DNA of 64,000 nucleotides from Flavobacterium suaedae. Lineage in GTDB: Bacteria; Bacteroidota; Bacteroidia; Flavobacteriales; Flavobacteriaceae. The stretch covers positions 124,001 through 188,000 of the forward strand of contig NZ_BMJE01000002.1 in NCBI RefSeq assembly GCF_014642915.1, in the 5' to 3' direction. Within the stretch, counting starts at the first letter, position 1. The number at the start of each line of letters is the position of its first letter. This document shows positions 26,956 through 35,630 of this stretch, piece by piece. A model generated the notes under the pieces. It worked only from the letters and a program-made list of their open reading frames with translations, searched no databases and had not been told where the DNA came from. Position numbers and translations under genes: made by a program.

Positions 26956-29790
26956 TTAATGCGCTTCCAGCCAGTTTTCGCCTACACCCATTTCCACAAC
27001 TAACGGTACATCCAGCTTAAAGGCATTTTCCATTTCTTCTTTTATCATAGGCTGTATGCGCTCTATTTCGCTGTTGTGTACATCAAAAATAAGTTCATCA
27101 TGTACCTGTAGCAACATTTTACTTTTCCAGTTTTCGTCAGTGAGGCGTTTGTGAATATTAATCATCGCTATTTTAATAATATCCGCTGCGCTGCCCTGTA
27201 TTGGTGCGTTAACTGCATTTCGCTCGGCAGCACCGCGCACTACAGCGTTTTGCGAGTTAATATCTTTTAAATAACGTCTTCTGCCCAGTACGGTTTGTAC
27301 ATAGCCCTGCTCTCTGGCAATATCAATTTGCTCCTGTATGTATTCTTTTAAGCGAGGGTAGGTTTTATAGTAGGCATCAATCAACTCTTTAGACTCCGCA
27401 CGGCTAAGTGAGGTTTGGTTACTTAACCCAAATGCCGACACTCCGTAAATAATACCAAAGTTTACCGTTTTGGCATGGCTACGTTGTTCGCGGGTAACTT
27501 CTTCCTGCGGTACGTTAAATACTTTTGCTGCGGTAGCCGCATGAATATCCTCTCCTTTTTGGAATGATTTTACCATCTCAGGATCACCACTAAGGGCAGC
27601 TATAATACGTAATTCTATTTGTGAGTAATCGGCAGAAAGTAGCTTGTAATTTTCATCACGTGCTACAAATGCTTTGCGTACTTGCCTGCCACGCTCGGTA
27701 CGTATAGGTATGTTTTGCAGGTTCGGGTTGTTAGAACTTAAACGCCCTGTAGCTGCTACGGTTTGCATATAGTCAGTATGTACCCTGCCGGTTTTTTCCT
27801 TTACCTGATTTGGTAACGCATCAACATAGGTATTTTGTAACTTTACAAGCTGTCGCCAATCTAAAATATCTTGTACTATAGGGTTGTCCTGTGCTAAGTA
27901 TGATAATACTTCTTCGCCCGTAGCATATTGCCCTGTTTTTGTTTTTTTAGGTTTAGAACCACCAATTTTCAGCTTGTCAAACAATATGTCTCCTAATTGT
28001 TTAGGTGATGCTAAGTTAAATGACTCGCCTGCGGTTTCATATATTTTTCCTTCAAGCCCTTTTATATCACTGCTTAATGCTTCGGATAGTTCCTTTAAAT
28101 AATCAATATCCAGTTTAATGCCTTCAAGTTCCATATCGGCTAATACAGCCACTAACGGAATTTCTATTTCATCAAATAGTTTTCGGGTTGCAGTTCCTTT
28201 AAGCTCAGGCTCAAAAATGTCTTTAAGTTGCAATGTAATATCAGCATCTTCAGCAGCATATTCTTTTACTGTGGCTAAATCAACATCGCGCATGCTTTTT
28301 TGCTTTTTCCCTTTTTTACCAATAAGATTTTCAATCGGCATAGGGGAGTAGCTCAAATACGTCTCCGAAAGTATATCCATATTATGGCGCATATCAGGAT
28401 TGATAAGATAATGCGCTATCATGGTATCAAATAGTTTTCCTTTTATAACAACACCGTAAGTACCAAGTACTTTCATATCGTATTTAAGGTTTTGGGCTAC
28501 CTTTTCGATATTCTCACTTTCAAAAAACGGAAGGAATTTATTTAGTAGCTCCTGCGCTTCTTCTCTGTTTTCAGGGAACGGTACGTAAAAACCTTTCCCT
28601 TTTTCCCAGGAGAATGATATACCTACTAACTCGGCAGTTAAAGGGTCTATGCCTGTGGTTTCAGTATCAAAACAAACTGTTTTTTGCTGTAATAAATCGC
28701 GTAATAATAGTTTTATAGCAAGCTCGCCTTCTATTAACTGATAAAAATGGCTAGTATCTCCCAGTGTTTTATAGAAGTTGCCTGTTGTGTCATTACTATC
28801 AGCAGTAGCATTTATATCTCCGCCAAATAATGATGTTTGCTGGCTGTCGCTATTTTTATTCTGTTTTGTAGTTTTTTGTGCAGGAGCAGGTTCAGGGCTG
28901 CCGCCTTCTGTAAATATTTTATGGAACTGCTCTGCCATACGGCGGAATTCCAGTTCCTGGAATATAGTCTCTACCTTTTCAGTATCAGGAGGGCTTAGCT
29001 CAAAATCTTCTTCATGGAATGTTACGTCGCAATCGGTTATAATAGTTGCCAGTTTTTTTGAAAGAATACCTAATTCAGCATTATCTTCAATCTTTTCTTT
29101 CATTTTTCCTTTCAGCTCATGGGTGCTGGCGAGTAAATTCTCCATAGAACCGTATGTTTTCAGGAACTTTTTTGCAGTCTTTTCACCTACACCCGGTAAT
29201 CCCGGTATATTATCTACAGCGTCACCCATCATGCCTAAAAAGTCAATAACCTGTTCAGGGCGTTCTACTTCAAAACGTTCCTGTACTTCGGGTACGCCCC
29301 ATATTTCTATACCATTACCCATACGTGCGGGGCGGTACATAAATATGTTTTCGCTTACAAGCTGTGCAAAATCTTTATCAGGAGTAACCATATAAGTTTT
29401 ATAGCCTTGCTTTTCAGCTTGCTTTGCCAGTGTACCTATAAGGTCATCCGCTTCGCAACCGGCAAGCTCTATAACAGGAATATGCATAGCTTTTAAAATA
29501 TCCTGTATATAAGGTATAGCTATCCTGATGGCTTCAGGCGTTTCATCCCTGTTGGCTTTATAGTCGGTAAACATTTCTGTTCGCACAGCGCTCCCTTCTT
29601 TATCAAAAGCTACTGCCAAATGGTCGGGCTTTTCACGTTTAATAACATCAAGCAGTGAGTTCATAAAACCCATTATGGCAGAAGTGTCCATGCCCTTAGA
29701 GTTTATTCGCGGGTTTTTAATAAAAGCATAGTATCCACGAAATATAAGTGCGTAGGCATCCAGAAGGAAAAGACGTTTTTGTTGTGACAT
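26956..29790 (-). CDS. polA: DNA polymerase I
   Basis: The 944-residue repair and Okazaki-fragment polymerase has all three domains. The 5'-3' exonuclease/flap domain covers residues 1-290 (LLDAYALIFRGYYAF, GCEADDLIGTLA, MMGDAVDNIPGLPGVGEKTA). The 3'-5' proofreading domain retains its acids (FDTETTG near 373, NLKYDMKVL, YAAEDADITLQL), so proofreading should be active. The polymerase domain shows motif A (SADYSQIELRIIAALSGD, near 717), motif B (RSHAKTVNFGIIYGVSAFGL, near 777) and motif C (QVHDELIFD, near 900). A variable linker (about 305-335) separates the first two domains. A minus-strand -7 element TAGGTTTG (29819-29826) lies just upstream. Confidence 0.97.
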   Translation of the reverse strand: MSQQKRLFLLDAYALIFRGYYAFIKNPRINSKGMDTSAIMGFMNSLLDVIKREKPDHLAVAFDKEGSAVRTEMFTDYKANRDETPEAIRIAIPYIQDILKAMHIPVIELAGCEADDLIGTLAKQAEKQGYKTYMVTPDKDFAQLVSENIFMYRPARMGNGIEIWGVPEVQERFEVERPEQVIDFLGMMGDAVDNIPGLPGVGEKTAKKFLKTYGSMENLLASTHELKGKMKEKIEDNAELGILSKKLATIITDCDVTFHEEDFELSPPDTEKVETIFQELEFRRMAEQFHKIFTEGGSPEPAPAQKTTKQNKNSDSQQTSLFGGDINATADSNDTTGNFYKTLGDTSHFYQLIEGELAIKLLLRDLLQQKTVCFDTETTGIDPLTAELVGISFSWEKGKGFYVPFPENREEAQELLNKFLPFFESENIEKVAQNLKYDMKVLGTYGVVIKGKLFDTMIAHYLINPDMRHNMDILSETYLSYSPMPIENLIGKKGKKQKSMRDVDLATVKEYAAEDADITLQLKDIFEPELKGTATRKLFDEIEIPLVAVLADMELEGIKLDIDYLKELSEALSSDIKGLEGKIYETAGESFNLASPKQLGDILFDKLKIGGSKPKKTKTGQYATGEEVLSYLAQDNPIVQDILDWRQLVKLQNTYVDALPNQVKEKTGRVHTDYMQTVAATGRLSSNNPNLQNIPIRTERGRQVRKAFVARDENYKLLSADYSQIELRIIAALSGDPEMVKSFQKGEDIHAATAAKVFNVPQEEVTREQRSHAKTVNFGIIYGVSAFGLSNQTSLSRAESKELIDAYYKTYPRLKEYIQEQIDIAREQGYVQTVLGRRRYLKDINSQNAVVRGAAERNAVNAPIQGSAADIIKIAMINIHKRLTDENWKSKMLLQVHDELIFDVHNSEIERIQPMIKEEMENAFKLDVPLVVEMGVGENWLEAH

Positions 29791-29937
29791 GAAGTAAATA
29801 TTTGTTTGTAAAAATAAACAAACCTACGCAGAATAAGAAGTGTGTCTGTTTTTGTTTTAAATTGCATGCTCATAAACAGGGTATGGCATATTTTGTGCGG
29901 TATCTGTTCGTTTTTTATTCTAATATAAAATAAACCG

Positions 29938-31167
29938 ATGGTTAGGTGGATACTATTTTTTGTTTTTGTAGCCTTAGTTGAGGTGTATACTTTTCAGGCG
30001 ATAAAAACAGTTACTAAATTACGTTGGCTTTTACTGGTATATCAGGTAATTTCTTTTTTAGCCTTAGCGTATATTGTATATTCTTTTACACAGTTTGACA
30101 GAAGTGTAGGGCAAAACAAACAAACTCTTTTTACGTTCGGTTTACTACTTATTATTTATATACCTAAACTTATTATTACAGTTTTTTTACTTGGCGAAGA
30201 TATATTCCGAGTTTTAATAGGAATAGTTGGTAAAGCATATGGCAGAAGTGATGAGAACTTTTTTATTGCCAGAAGAAAATTTGTAAGCCAGATAGCAATG
30301 GGAGTGGCAGCAATACCTTTCCTTTCTTTACTGTATGGTATGACAAAAGGGAAGTATAACTTTCAAGTACGAAAGAAGACTGTTTATTACCCTGACTTAC
30401 CAGAGAGTTTTGACGGTATGACAATTACTCAAATTTCCGATATACACAGTGGTAGTTTTGATGATGCTGAGGCTATAGAACATGCTATTGATATGATTAA
30501 TGCACAGCAATCGGATATTATATTGTTTACAGGGGATATTGTAAACACACATGCCGATGAAATGAAGCCTTGGATTGATACTTTTAACCGAATAGAGTCG
30601 CCGAAGTTTGGTAAGTATTCCGTTTTGGGTAATCACGATTATGGTGAGTATGTTTCATGGCCAACCAAGCAAGCTAAACAAGAAAACTTTGAAGCTATAA
30701 AAGACTTACACAGGCAAATAGATTTTAAATTACTCCTTAATGAGAATGTGAAGATTAAGAACGGTACTGATGAAATTGCCTTAATAGGAGTAGAGAACTG
30801 GGGGCATAATTTTAAGCAGGCAGGCGATTTAACTAAAGCTTCAGCAGGAGTAAGGCAGGAAGATTTTAAAATACTAATGAGCCACGACCCGTCGCACTGG
30901 GAAATGGAAGTAAAGAACCACCCGAATAATTACCACTTAACCCTTAGTGGTCATACACACGGTTTTCAGTTTGGTATAGAAATACCACAGGTTATTAAGT
31001 GGAGTCCTGTACAATATGTATATAAACAATGGGCGGGATTGTATAAAAATGCAGGGCGCTATATATATGTAAACAGGGGCTTTGGCTTCCATGCTTACCC
31101 CGGCAGGGTAGGAATATGGCCTGAAATTACAGTATTGGAGCTAAAAAGAGGTGAAAATCTAGGTTAG
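29938..31167 (+). CDS. Membrane-anchored metallophosphoesterase
   Basis: The 409-residue protein has four predicted membrane helices in its first 150 residues (the fourth near MGVAAIPFLSLLYGM), then a calcineurin-like phosphoesterase domain. Metal-binding motifs are complete: DIHSG, GDIVNT, GNHDYG, and SGHTHGFQFG near the end. This resembles the YkuE/YaeI-type membrane phosphoesterases, some of which act on lipid substrates; the substrate here is unknown. It is divergent from polA and followed by the thioredoxin-fold gene. Confidence 0.88.
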   Translation: MVRWILFFVFVALVEVYTFQAIKTVTKLRWLLLVYQVISFLALAYIVYSFTQFDRSVGQNKQTLFTFGLLLIIYIPKLIITVFLLGEDIFRVLIGIVGKAYGRSDENFFIARRKFVSQIAMGVAAIPFLSLLYGMTKGKYNFQVRKKTVYYPDLPESFDGMTITQISDIHSGSFDDAEAIEHAIDMINAQQSDIILFTGDIVNTHADEMKPWIDTFNRIESPKFGKYSVLGNHDYGEYVSWPTKQAKQENFEAIKDLHRQIDFKLLLNENVKIKNGTDEIALIGVENWGHNFKQAGDLTKASAGVRQEDFKILMSHDPSHWEMEVKNHPNNYHLTLSGHTHGFQFGIEIPQVIKWSPVQYVYKQWAGLYKNAGRYIYVNRGFGFHAYPGRVGIWPEITVLELKRGENLG

Positions 31168-31181
31168 GTTAGTAAAATTGT

Positions 31182-31189
31182 TATATTTG
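31182..31189 (+). promoter_or_regulatory. -7 element of the thioredoxin-fold gene
   Basis: TATATTTG matches TAnnTTTG exactly, 53 bp before the ATG at 31243, suggesting the gene has its own promoter. Confidence 0.5.
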
Positions 31190-31242
31190 TGTAGTTTTTA
31201 TCGAGTTACAAATAGATTTCTGGTCGATTTAAATCTTATTTT

Positions 31243-31539
31243 ATGTCAAAATTTGGAGAACTTATAAACTCCCAGGTACCGGTACTGATTGATTTTTATA
31301 CAGAATGGAATGAGCCATCAGTGTCTATGCACCCAGTAATGCGCGATGTAGCAGCAGCACTTGGTGACAGGGCAAAAGTTATAAAAATTGATGTGGATAA
31401 AAACCAGGAACTGGCCGATGCCCTTAGAATTAAAGGGTTGCCAACGCTAATGATTTATAAAGGCGGGCAAATGGTATGGAGGCAATCCGGTGAGCTTGAT
31501 GCCAACACTATTATAGGTTTGGTACAGGAGCAGGTTTAA
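31243..31539 (+). CDS. Thioredoxin-fold protein lacking the CxxC active site
   Basis: The 98-residue protein has a complete thioredoxin fold: VLIDFYTEW opening strand, then the redox position, VIKIDVDKNQELADALRIKGLPTLMIYKGGQ with the cis-proline loop, and a C-terminal helix. Where thioredoxin has WCGPC, this protein has WNEPS, and there is no cysteine anywhere in the chain. It therefore cannot act as a thiol-disulfide reductase and is probably a binding or chaperone-like protein. The stop overlaps the convergent deacetylase gene by four bases. Confidence 0.88.
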   Translation: MSKFGELINSQVPVLIDFYTEWNEPSVSMHPVMRDVAAALGDRAKVIKIDVDKNQELADALRIKGLPTLMIYKGGQMVWRQSGELDANTIIGLVQEQV

Positions 31540-32180
31540 CGTACTGTTGCAAACGTAAATCCATTTTCTTTCAGGTATTTTATTGAACTTGGCAAAGCAT
31601 GTTTCAGGTTAGGGTATGCTTTTACGCTATCATGAAATATTATTATACTGCCATTACGTGTGTTTTTTGTAACATTACTAAGGCACTTTTCAGGTGTAAT
31701 GGTTTTATCAAAGTCTGCACTCAATACATCCCACATTATTATTTTATACCCTTTTTTAAGTACTTCTTTCGCTTGAGATGATTTCATTTTCCCGTAAGGC
31801 GGGCGAAATAGCTTGTTGTCTTTAAAGGAACTGTAATACTGTGTTATTATACGTTCAGTTTTATCTACATTCTCAAAATACTTTTGGTTATCAGTATTCC
31901 ACCCGTTAAGGTGGTTAAAGGTATGATTGGCTATAGTGTGCCCCTCCTCAATTACCTTTTTAAATATATCAGGATGTTTTTCAATGTTGTTACCTATACA
32001 AAAAAAAGTAGCTTTTATATCGTGTTCTTTTAATACTGATAATACCCATTCTGTAACTTCAGGAGTGGGGCCGTCATCAAATGTAAGGTATACGGTATTG
32101 GGAATATTGCCCATATCCCACACAAAGCGAGAGAAGATTTTCTTTATAAACCACCGTGTTTTTACCCAATACATTTTCAT
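31536..32180 (-). CDS. Polysaccharide deacetylase (NodB-type)
   Basis: The 214-residue protein has a NodB homology domain from about residue 28: YLTFDDGPTPE with the catalytic-base and metal Asp pair, HTFNHLNGW with the HxxxH metal site, RPPYGK, and the closing IIMWDVLSADFD and IIFHDS motifs. All metal ligands are visible, so it should be an active metal-dependent N-deacetylase for peptidoglycan or an exopolysaccharide. No clear signal peptide is present; the N-terminus is short and basic with aromatic residues. It converges with the thioredoxin-fold gene. Confidence 0.9.
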   Translation of the reverse strand: MKMYWVKTRWFIKKIFSRFVWDMGNIPNTVYLTFDDGPTPEVTEWVLSVLKEHDIKATFFCIGNNIEKHPDIFKKVIEEGHTIANHTFNHLNGWNTDNQKYFENVDKTERIITQYYSSFKDNKLFRPPYGKMKSSQAKEVLKKGYKIIMWDVLSADFDKTITPEKCLSNVTKNTRNGSIIIFHDSVKAYPNLKHALPSSIKYLKENGFTFATVR

Positions 32181-32257
32181 AACCTGAACCTTTTATAAAG
32201 TAAAAAAGTGATATTACTTAGTAATACCACTTTTCAAAGTTACTTATTTTAAAAAAG

Positions 32258-35200
32258 CTATTCTTCGTTTTTTCTGCCGAAGCGTTTAAACATTTCGTTA
32301 TGTTTATTAAAGGCTGCCTTCTCTTTGTTATAAAATTCCATGTCGCCTTCTTCTTTCATAATCAGTAGTAAGCTACGATAACGCTCAATGTCTTTCATTA
32401 TGTCGTAATGATAGCTGTTCTGATCTGATATTTTTTGGCTGGCAAAGAAAACAAGGTCTTCCTGATATTTCTTAATTATTGTACTAAGCAGTGCTCTTGC
32501 TTTTTCTTTATTACCTGTTTGATAATACCCCGAAGCAAAAGGCTCCAGTAAGGTATAATAACCAAAATATTCTACAGGCATTTTTTCCATAGCAAGATCT
32601 ATAACTTTTATAGCTTTGTCCGTTTTACCTTCTTCAATTAATCTTTCCATTAATCTGGCAAGGTTAGTACGGTAAGTAATACTGTTTTTACGAGTTTCAG
32701 GGTCATGGTAAATATCAGTGCTTTCGCTGTTGCCCCAATCCCAACTCATAACTATATTGTACATTTTTTCAGTATCAATGTGTCCCATATCAAGCGGGCT
32801 GCCATCTTCAGGTATTGGTGTGCGGAATGGTACTAATTTATAAACCACACCGTCCAGCTGAAGATAGTCTTTCATCCATAGGTAATCATCATCACCAAAA
32901 CTACCACCGGTAAAGTATATAGGACGTTCCCAGTTGTTATTGGCTAATATATCCAGCATTATCATACGGTTTTTGTACAATGCATCACCTTTAATATTTA
33001 TATCTATATAAGGTACTATTGAATCGTATTGCGCAGGGGCTACAATTTTATTTTCAATAACAACTTTCCTGTCAACATCAAGTCTGATTTTATTAGTACT
33101 GTAGTAGTTTACTTTGTGCCCGTTGTTAAGTTCTTTTTTAACTCTAGGGTCATCAGAACCTAAGAACTGAAGGAATGTTTTTATATCCCAACGGTCATCT
33201 CTTTCCGGTATGTGCAGCATATAATCCCTTGTTCCCTGTACATATTGTTTATGCTCAAAAGAAATTGGCATTGGTGCACTTTCGTATGCCTGACGTTTCA
33301 TTTGGTCAATATACCAGTCTGTCATAAGTAAACTTGTATTTACAATACGAACATCAGTCCTGAAACCTTCTATTTCCTGAGCATACCAAAGTGGGAAGGT
33401 ATCATTATCTCCAATAGTAAACAGTATAGCATTTTCATCACATGATGATAGATAGGCTTTAGCCATTGCCAGTGCAGTATAACGGTCTGCACGGTCATGG
33501 TCATCCCAGTTTTGAGAAGCCATTAATACCGGAGCACCTAATAATGTTACTGCGATTACTACAGGACCTGCAATTTTTGGAGTAATATATTTAACTATAG
33601 CTTCGTAAATGGCATATACCCCGAAACCAATCCACATGCTGAATACAAAGAATGAACCAACAAGAGCATAATCTCTTTCACGAGGCTCAAAAGGTCTTTC
33701 GTTAAGGTAAATTTTTAAAGCTAAACCTGTAAATAGGAATAGGACTAATAGTACGTAAAAACTTTTAACGTCTTTAAAAGCATGGTAAATAAGACCAATA
33801 AAACCTAATAGTAAAGGAATCATGTAATATACATTTCTTCCTTTATTGTTTTTTTGGTCAGAACTTAATTTATCCTGATTACCTATGTGAGTGTTATCTA
33901 TAAGGCCAATTCCACTTATCCAGTTACCATCTAAATTATCATAACGTCCTTGTATATCATTTTGTCTTCCGGCAAAGTTCCACATAAAATAACGCCAGTA
34001 CATGTAACCAAACTGATACTCAAACATGTATTTCATGTTTTGTGTAAATGATGGTTTTTCTATAATAAGATACTGCCCATAGCTTTTAAGGAATTGGTCA
34101 TACCCTTCAAGGTCAATATCGCCATTAGCATAAGCGGTTTTAAATTGCTGAATGGTTTTTTCAAGTTCCCCTCTTATCTGGTTGATGTACGAGTAATACT
34201 CATCCTCGGTCATTTGTTCAGGGTTAATACCATACTGCATTAACTCCCTGTCATAATCAATATTCGGGTCTAACCTAAAATCTAAAGGTTCGGTAAAACG
34301 CATATAGTTTACTGCATGGTCTGTACTCCACATTCTTGGCATAAAGCCTTTGTGGTTATCATCAGTATTTTGTTTTGCGTTTTTGTAATTGTTTACAATT
34401 ACATACTTACCTTTTTTGTAATCTCTTTGGTAGTTTGGTTTTTCATCTTGGTAAGGGTTGTTCTTATCAAGTCCTGCGTATATATCCGAGAACATAGGGC
34501 CGTAGAATAACTGCTGTTCTCCGTACTGCTCCCTGTTATAGTAAGCCAGTACCTCGGCAGCATCCGAAGGTCTGTTTTCGTTAATTACCACGTTGGCATT
34601 TGCACGAATAGGTAGCATCATCCATGTAGAGAAACCTATCAGTATAAATAAAGTACAAAGTAATATAGTGTTGTATAATGGTAGTTGCTTTTTGCGTGTG
34701 TAACGAAGCCCAAAATAGAAGAAAGCTACAATTAGCAACGCCATAAATATAGTGCCTGAGTTAAAAGGCATCCCTAAGCTGTTTACCATGAAAATTTCAG
34801 TTTTACCGAACAATGCCATGGTGTACGGTAACAGGAATTTAAATATAAATAGCAGGATAGCTACAATAACTACATTAGCTATTATAAAGTTTTTAACGGT
34901 TACTTTCTCATAATTTTTAAAGAAGTAAAGGAAACCAATAGCAGGTATGGCAAGTAATGCCATAAAGTGTACCCCGAATGAAAGCCCTACTATTAATGAT
35001 ATAATTAATAACCACTTGTTGCCTCTTGGTGTGTGCATATCCTGCTCCCAGCGAAGTCCCAGCCATAATAAAAGCGCAATAAATAAAGATGCCATTGCAT
35101 ATACTTCGGCTTCTGTAGCGTTAAACCAAAAACTGTCTGAGAATGTAAAGGCAAGCGCACCAACAAAAGCACTCCCCAATACTACAACAGCACTACTGTT

Positions 35201-35542
35201 AGTAAACTCGCCAAAGCGTGATAATATGTTTTTTAATAATATGGTTACTGACCAAAACAGAAACAATATAGTAAAGGCACTGGAAACTACTGAAACCATA
35301 TTAACCATAAAGGCGACCTGACTGTTGCTTGTGGCAAACATAGCAAAGAAAGCCCCCATCATTTGGAATAAAGGTGCTCCCGGTGGGTGTCCTACTTCCA
35401 GTTTTGCTGCTGTTGCTATATACTCCCCACAGTCCCAAAAACTAAGGGTAGGTTCAACAGTCATAGTATAAACAATGAGTGCTATGGCGAAAACAGTCCA
35501 GCCAAGCAGGGTATTCCATTTCTTAAAGTTGAAAGTAGTCAT
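32258..35542 (-). CDS. DUF2723/GT117-like integral membrane glycosyltransferase-type protein 1
   Basis: I use ATG 35542 (MTTFNFKKWNTLLGW), which aligns with the paralog's start; a 10-residue extension is possible. The 1094-residue product opens with a long membrane region of about eleven helices carrying the DUF2723 signature TVEPTLSFWDCGEYIATA and VGHPPGAPLF, with an acidic residue as in GT-C transferases. A soluble segment lies at about 330-540, more helices to about 690, and a C-terminal soluble region with TPR-like helices. The human relative TMEM260 is an O-mannosyltransferase, so lipid-linked sugar transfer onto exported proteins is plausible but inferred. A tandem paralog lies 88 bp upstream. 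Confidence 0.83.
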   Translation of the reverse strand: MTTFNFKKWNTLLGWTVFAIALIVYTMTVEPTLSFWDCGEYIATAAKLEVGHPPGAPLFQMMGAFFAMFATSNSQVAFMVNMVSVVSSAFTILFLFWSVTILLKNILSRFGEFTNSSAVVVLGSAFVGALAFTFSDSFWFNATEAEVYAMASLFIALLLWLGLRWEQDMHTPRGNKWLLIISLIVGLSFGVHFMALLAIPAIGFLYFFKNYEKVTVKNFIIANVVIVAILLFIFKFLLPYTMALFGKTEIFMVNSLGMPFNSGTIFMALLIVAFFYFGLRYTRKKQLPLYNTILLCTLFILIGFSTWMMLPIRANANVVINENRPSDAAEVLAYYNREQYGEQQLFYGPMFSDIYAGLDKNNPYQDEKPNYQRDYKKGKYVIVNNYKNAKQNTDDNHKGFMPRMWSTDHAVNYMRFTEPLDFRLDPNIDYDRELMQYGINPEQMTEDEYYSYINQIRGELEKTIQQFKTAYANGDIDLEGYDQFLKSYGQYLIIEKPSFTQNMKYMFEYQFGYMYWRYFMWNFAGRQNDIQGRYDNLDGNWISGIGLIDNTHIGNQDKLSSDQKNNKGRNVYYMIPLLLGFIGLIYHAFKDVKSFYVLLVLFLFTGLALKIYLNERPFEPRERDYALVGSFFVFSMWIGFGVYAIYEAIVKYITPKIAGPVVIAVTLLGAPVLMASQNWDDHDRADRYTALAMAKAYLSSCDENAILFTIGDNDTFPLWYAQEIEGFRTDVRIVNTSLLMTDWYIDQMKRQAYESAPMPISFEHKQYVQGTRDYMLHIPERDDRWDIKTFLQFLGSDDPRVKKELNNGHKVNYYSTNKIRLDVDRKVVIENKIVAPAQYDSIVPYIDINIKGDALYKNRMIMLDILANNNWERPIYFTGGSFGDDDYLWMKDYLQLDGVVYKLVPFRTPIPEDGSPLDMGHIDTEKMYNIVMSWDWGNSESTDIYHDPETRKNSITYRTNLARLMERLIEEGKTDKAIKVIDLAMEKMPVEYFGYYTLLEPFASGYYQTGNKEKARALLSTIIKKYQEDLVFFASQKISDQNSYHYDIMKDIERYRSLLLIMKEEGDMEFYNKEKAAFNKHNEMFKRFGRKNEE

Positions 35543-35630
35543 GTAAATGTATTGTACCTTATTTATATGCAAAGAAACTATTTTTTTGCATATAGTTAAG
35601 TTATAGCCTTGATTTTTTACTTAGTTACAC

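Noticed and set aside
28778..29395. 205-residue plus-strand frame inside polA
   Set aside because: Antisense shadow of a well-conserved gene, rich in Ser/Phe from the complementary strand.
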